A stretch of DNA of 64,000 nucleotides from Corallium rubrum (Eukaryota > Cnidaria > Anthozoa > Scleralcyonacea > Coralliidae): positions 9,728,692 through 9,792,691 of the forward strand of contig OZ036008.1 in the NCBI GenBank assembly GCA_964035015.1. Reading direction: 5' to 3'. The notes beneath the pieces are model-generated. The model was given only the letters and a program-made list of their open reading frames with translations. It did not search any database and had not been told where the DNA came from. Shown piece after piece: positions 61,101 through 64,000 of the stretch. Positions within the stretch are counted from its first letter, which is position 1; each line of letters begins with the position of its first letter. Made by a program: the position numbers and the translations under genes.

Positions 61101-63789
61101 ATTATTATTATTAAAAGTTTCAAGAATTAAAGGGCTAAACACACCAAGAAACATGCTTGTGATATGCAACAAATGGGCTGGGCTTGTGGATCAGAAGAGG
61201 TTGGGGATGAAAAGGTTGGGACGAAACGGTTTAGGGGACGAAACGACCAGATTACAAAAATACAGTTTATATTTACACTTTGTAATATGCAAATATAAAT
61301 CAGACAATACTTGGGATTAAAATTAGGTCTTCTTCTGAAGAAGACATGAATTTGAATAAAAGAAAATTCAAGCTTGACCCATTCCTACCTGAGCTGGCTA
61401 AAAACAGCCCCTATACTTTTTAACTCTGTCTATAACATCTGAAGATTTTACTCATCCTCAAATCAAATATGGTACCTGGTTTTCTTGGTAATCCAGCTGG
61501 TATAGAGACAATATCACAATCTTTTAAAGCATCTGCTATATGGTCCATACCTTGCTGTGAAGTGATCTTGACAAAATATTTTTTAATACACACACCATGT
61601 TAACTTACAAAATAAATAAAGTTGCAAGCTTAATATAATTTGATAATAACTTAATATAATTAATATGGAATTAAATCTTTCCAACACCTTTGCTGTTGAT
61701 TCAATATGACTAAGATCAGCAGCAACACCTAAACAAAGAAAAAATAAATATTAAAATTACAAAAAGAACAGACATAATTTTGCATTGGAAATATAACACA
61801 AGTGATTAACCCATTCCTTAATGTGAGCCAACCAAAAATGGCCCCTTCATTGTTTTATAGATAATGCAAGGGGAACTGGATAGGAAACTTACAAAACTGG
61901 AAACGATGTTTGCACAACTTGCTATGGTAATTATACACTTATGCTGGCTAATGCACCTAACAGGTCAGTGGTCCCACATGGCCACAATCAGCTATTGCTG
62001 AACTTAAGTGATATTATAATTTGTTTAGCTGATCATGGCCATGTGGGACCACCCGTTAGGTGCATTAATATAAGTGTATAATTACCATAGTAAGTTGTGC
62101 AAACATCATTTCTGGTTTTGTAACATCGTTTTGAGTTTCCTGTCCAGTTTTCCCTTCCATTATTTATAGCCTAAGCTGGCCAAAAACAACCCGTTTCTTG
62201 TTTTACTGTCTTAATGCCTAATGGTAGATGATTTTAATTAATCATCAAAGGGAGAACCCTTAAACACCATAGGCAGTAATGGCTTAAACAGTTTCATGCA
62301 TAGCAGTGTGTGATACTTATACCTGGTGTATTAACAATGTCGTATAATGCTAACTGATCAATCATTGGTGACATTTTAAGAAGCAATGATAATGGCTGAC
62401 CAATACCACCCGCAGCTCCTAACACAGCAACTTTTGTGTTACTCTAAAATTATAATAATATAATAATGAATTAGAGACATGCATTTTATAGTGTATAAAT
62501 TCAGAGCGTGCAAAACTAGTCAACAACCAAACCAGGGGTGGGGTGGATGAAGTGAGGTTGGTCAACAACCAGAGCCTTTGACGAGTTTATCTACCAGCAA
62601 AAACATCAGTACATTAAGAATTTGACCAGTATCAGACGAGAACTCACACACAGAAAATCCAAAGGGTCCCTAGAGCCACTTGACACCAGAGTGTAATGGC
62701 CTGGGAACAAAAGAAGAGGTTAAATAGGACTTTCTGGGACCTTCTCCAAAGACCTTAATTTTAAAGTATATAAATTAATGAAACTTAACCCCAATGCAAA
62801 CCCTGGCCCTAATCTTGTATAAAAGGGGGTGGCCTTTTTAGCCCCACCTTAAGAGATATGGAGGGGGGAACTTAGCCCCTTATTAGAAATATTGGGGGCT
62901 ATAGCCCCCCTAGCTTATAGTCCCCTAGCTACTTATAGAGAAGCTTATGGGATGCACAGTAAAGTTTAATTTGTCACTTGGCACAATTTCTGGAGGTCCC
63001 ACAGTCATTTCATCTAACTTCTAGCAGGAATGAGAATTATAACTATCAATCAGTACAATGAAAACTTCTACCAGTCTGCTTTTGGCAATATTTTCAATGT
63101 ACTGTATAAACCTTTTGTTTTGTAAATATAATTTTTATATATCTATCACTACAAGACACTAGGCTGTATTGGTGGGTTGCAATCAATCCCCTGAGATTTA
63201 GAGGACAAAGACACAGCAGTCATGTTGGCTGGTAGGACCTACCAACCAACATGGCCACCAGCAATATTATAAAGATGTCATAATACATATTCAGTCCTAT
63301 ATTTTAAAAGTGTGACTAAAGTAATTTCATGCATCAAACATTATTTTTTATGCAGGTCTGCAAGAAATAATGCTCGCTATTAACATTATTAATTAAATTG
63401 TACAATACAAGTAACTTGACAGACTTCTATCCGTTTAAAAATTTATAGCTTGTCATAAAAATATACAAATAAACATCAACATTTTTATGACAATTTATGA
63501 ATTTACAGTATAAAGTCCAATCTTAAAGACAGTATGTTGGTTATGTAAAACACTTATTTTTCTTCTTCCTATTATAAAATTTCACGTGCATTGTACAAGA
63601 CACGGATATTAAACAGATATACACACACGTGTACAAAGTACAACGGTCAAATGTAAAAATTAAAGACGGAATTGCAACAAACTTTGTGTATTTTTCTGAG
63701 GTATTTACCTTGCTAGATACAGAGAATGCTCTCATCGTCTTTCTTGCTTCCCGAAGGGTGAAGCAGCAAACCTGTCGGCTACGAAACAT
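49166..63789 (-). CDS. MDH2: Mitochondrial malate dehydrogenase, complete
   Basis: Oxidises L-malate to oxaloacetate with NAD+ in the matrix (TCA cycle, malate-aspartate shuttle). Exons in order: 63709-63789, 62323-62443, 61688-61728, 61476-61566, 60709-60778, 60082-60121, 59876-59940, 55917-55977, 55689-55766, 54836-54934, 54148-54198, 50589-50690, 49639-49707, 49166-49225. All have GT-AG borders and continuous phase, giving 342 aa plus stop (human 338). Residues 1-27 form a basic presequence. Then come [16 protein letters not shown] with the NAD-binding glycines (36-42), [16 protein letters not shown] with Arg109 and Arg115, [18 protein letters not shown] with the Asp178/Arg181 pair, and VIGGHSG with catalytic His205. 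The C-terminus is [19 protein letters not shown]. The start ATG at 63789 follows an out-of-place GTG-led extension I rejected. The ~3.8 kb minisatellite fills intron 7. Confidence 0.98.
49825..50515 (+). mobile_element. 5'-truncated LINE with reverse-transcriptase C-terminal end
   Basis: The plus strand encodes the end of a non-LTR reverse-transcriptase [17 protein letters not shown] (about 49835) is interrupted by a stop, then [50 protein letters not shown] and CPKCN follow, ending at a stop at 50252. The W-N-x-L-x-x-E and SFK...K-Y pattern is the usual tail of jockey/CR1-like elements. A ~250 bp 3' UTR ends in A-rich AAATAAATAAATAAAA. It lies opposite to MDH2 in intron 12. Dead copy. Confidence 0.75.
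51213..51636. mobile_element. MITE with ACCGTATTTACTCGTTTAAG ends
   Basis: TTACCGTATTTACTCGTTTA at about 51211 and AAACGAGTAAATACGGTA at about 51618. Inside are several GGCGGCGCTTATTTGAGG-like words. About 420 bp, in MDH2 intron 11. Confidence 0.85.
51760..52340. repeat. Palindromic element with nested CTTCGG centre
   Basis: Outer words around ATAATTCTTGATATC recur inverted (about 51838, 52205 and 52285). The centre pairs TGTTATC with GATAACACA around CCTCAGCCTTCGGCTTCGG. The ends carry ATACAAT/ATTGTAT. In MDH2 intron 11. Confidence 0.7.
52409..53118. mobile_element. Middle MITE of the nest
   Basis: TTAAAGCCTGGTTTTCATAT ... ATATGAGAACCAGGCTTAAA, with inner CGCCGATCGTCGGCGA and ATGCATGTTAA arms. 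Its opening words resemble the 48 kb MITE family. Confidence 0.9.
52538..53063. mobile_element. Inner MITE, TTAA-bounded
   Basis: TTAAAGTGCCACTAACCCCA ... GGGGTTAGTGGCACTTTAA. Long inverted arms (over 200 bp) with words such as TTGAGCTCTGTCTG / CAGACAGAGCTCAA. TTAA at both ends is the target typical of piggyBac-type elements. Confidence 0.9.
54290..54730. repeat. Composite foldback with CTCG/ACGGC spacers
   Basis: AGACCACTTTCATAATAGCG (about 54390) recurs inverted as ATTATGAAAGTGGTCGAT (about 54710). Inside, GGTCTGTACGAAAACC pairs with TGTACAGACC and GAATATTCTTTTATGTGCAT pairs with its complement (about 54572 and 54675). A further small palindrome (CACGGCTTAAATAA/TTATTTAAGCC) lies at 54332-54390. 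Between MDH2 exons 10 and 11. Confidence 0.65.
55159..55496. mobile_element. Foldback MITE, TTAA-bounded
   Basis: TTAAAGTGCCTACCTCACGT ... ACGTGAGATAGGCACTTTAA. Near-perfect inverted arms of about 160 bp (for example CATCACATCCGGTAACTTTG) meet around 55320. In MDH2 intron 9. Confidence 0.92.
56085..59855. repeat. ~3.8 kb minisatellite, CTCTCTAATTACACCC type
   Basis: Roughly 230 copies of a 16-17 bp unit with variants in the C-run, in TACAC versus TAGAC, and in TAATTA versus TCATTA. Left-end copies have ACATACT in place of ACACCCC. Some higher-order duplication is visible (57680-57910 against 57960-58210; 58550-58680 against 58970-59100). It fills MDH2 intron 7 and stops about 20 bp before exon 7. 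Confidence 0.97.
60203..60669. mobile_element. Foldback MITE, TTAA-bounded
   Basis: TTAAAGTGCTTATGTCACAA ... TTGTGACATAAGCACTTTAA. Long arms with GAGTAGAGGACAAAAAGTTA and its complement. In MDH2 intron 5, ending about 40 bp before the exon at 60709. Confidence 0.92.
60820..61247. mobile_element. MITE with GTCGTTTCGTCCCC ends
   Basis: GTCGTTTCGTCCCC ... GGGGACGAAACGAC plus subterminal CGTCCCCAACC-type repeats (AACCATTTCGTCCCC and GGTTGGGACGAAAC). About 430 bp, in MDH2 intron 4. Confidence 0.85.
61865..62160. mobile_element. Foldback element in MDH2 intron 2
   Basis: AACTGGATAGGAAACTTAC and TTTGCACAACTTGCTATGG at the left are mirrored by CATAGTAAGTTGTGCAAA and GAGTTTCCTGTCCAGTT at the right. 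The centre pairs GGTCCCACATGGCCA with TGGCCATGTGGGACC. Confidence 0.85.
62444..63708. other. MDH2 intron 1, nothing recognised
   Basis: Ordinary AT-rich intron with a G-rich patch (about 62825-62935). I see no gene, RNA or well-defined element. Confidence 0.4.
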
Positions 63790-64000
63790 GGTCGTAAAAG
63801 CAGAATTCCTGCACACACAAAAGACTAAAAAAGATGAGAAAATGATGGCGAAGCTTGCTTGAGCCGGATGGTGATCTGACGAAAATCACGAAATACCAAC
63901 ACACGCGAGATTCATGCAAGGTTCGCGCGTGGAACACACTATTAGATCCCAGATCCGAGCGCGGTGTTGCGCATTTATATTCGCGTAAATTAGACGCAAA
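63790..64000 (-). promoter_or_regulatory. Probable MDH2 5' UTR and promoter-proximal region
   Basis: Immediately upstream of the MDH2 ATG. It is CpG-containing (CGCGCG, GCGCGGTG) with no repeats, unlike most of the window. No TATA box at a convincing spacing. Position-based inference only. Confidence 0.35.

Noticed and set aside
63541..63816. GTG-led start for MDH2 upstream of 63789
   Set aside because: The ATG at 63789 gives a normal basic mitochondrial presequence of 27 residues; the extension is not supported.

Overview
This is a eukaryotic, clearly metazoan, genomic window. The genes are split into many small exons with GT-AG introns, the spaces between are packed with transposon debris and microsatellites, and the proteins are animal-type. 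The load of palindromic MITE-like elements, SINEs with 5S-rRNA-like heads and long simple repeats, together with an animal-type NLK and 4E-T, suggests an early-branching invertebrate. My best guess is a cnidarian; this is inference, not proof.

Five protein genes were assembled by hand from exon homology, splice signals and phase. (1) 1381-6475, minus: 5' part of a mitochondrial Na+/Ca2+ exchanger (NCLX/SLC8B1 type), running off the left edge, with one exon broken by a ~450 bp (CAAA)n tract. (2) 8343-11678, plus: a complete 5-exon CXorf65-like gene (186 aa). (3) 14561-30895, minus: a complete 17-exon EIF4ENIF1/4E-T gene (1071 aa). (4) 35910-44757, plus: a complete 14-exon Nemo-like kinase gene (431 aa, TQE activation loop). 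(5) 49166-63789, minus: a complete 14-exon mitochondrial malate dehydrogenase gene (342 aa).

The five are not an operon or pathway. NCLX and MDH2 are both mitochondrial, 4E-T acts in translational repression and P-bodies, and NLK is a signalling kinase. NCLX/CXorf65-like and EIF4ENIF1/NLK are divergent pairs; CXorf65-like/EIF4ENIF1 and NLK/MDH2 are convergent pairs.

The non-coding remainder is very rich in repeats. It holds more than twenty long microsatellites or minisatellites, including a 105 bp (CG)n tract and a ~3.8 kb CTCTCTAATTACACCC-type array inside one MDH2 intron. It also holds SINEs with 5S-rRNA-like or tRNA-like heads, a truncated LINE, TTAA-bounded foldback MITEs, MITEs nested three deep, and clusters of MITEs around 48 kb. 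The most intriguing pattern is a set of nested palindromes with unrelated stem sequences but the same layout (a - spacer - a'b - spacer - b'a - spacer - a') and CG-containing spacers of the CTCG/CTTCG type.
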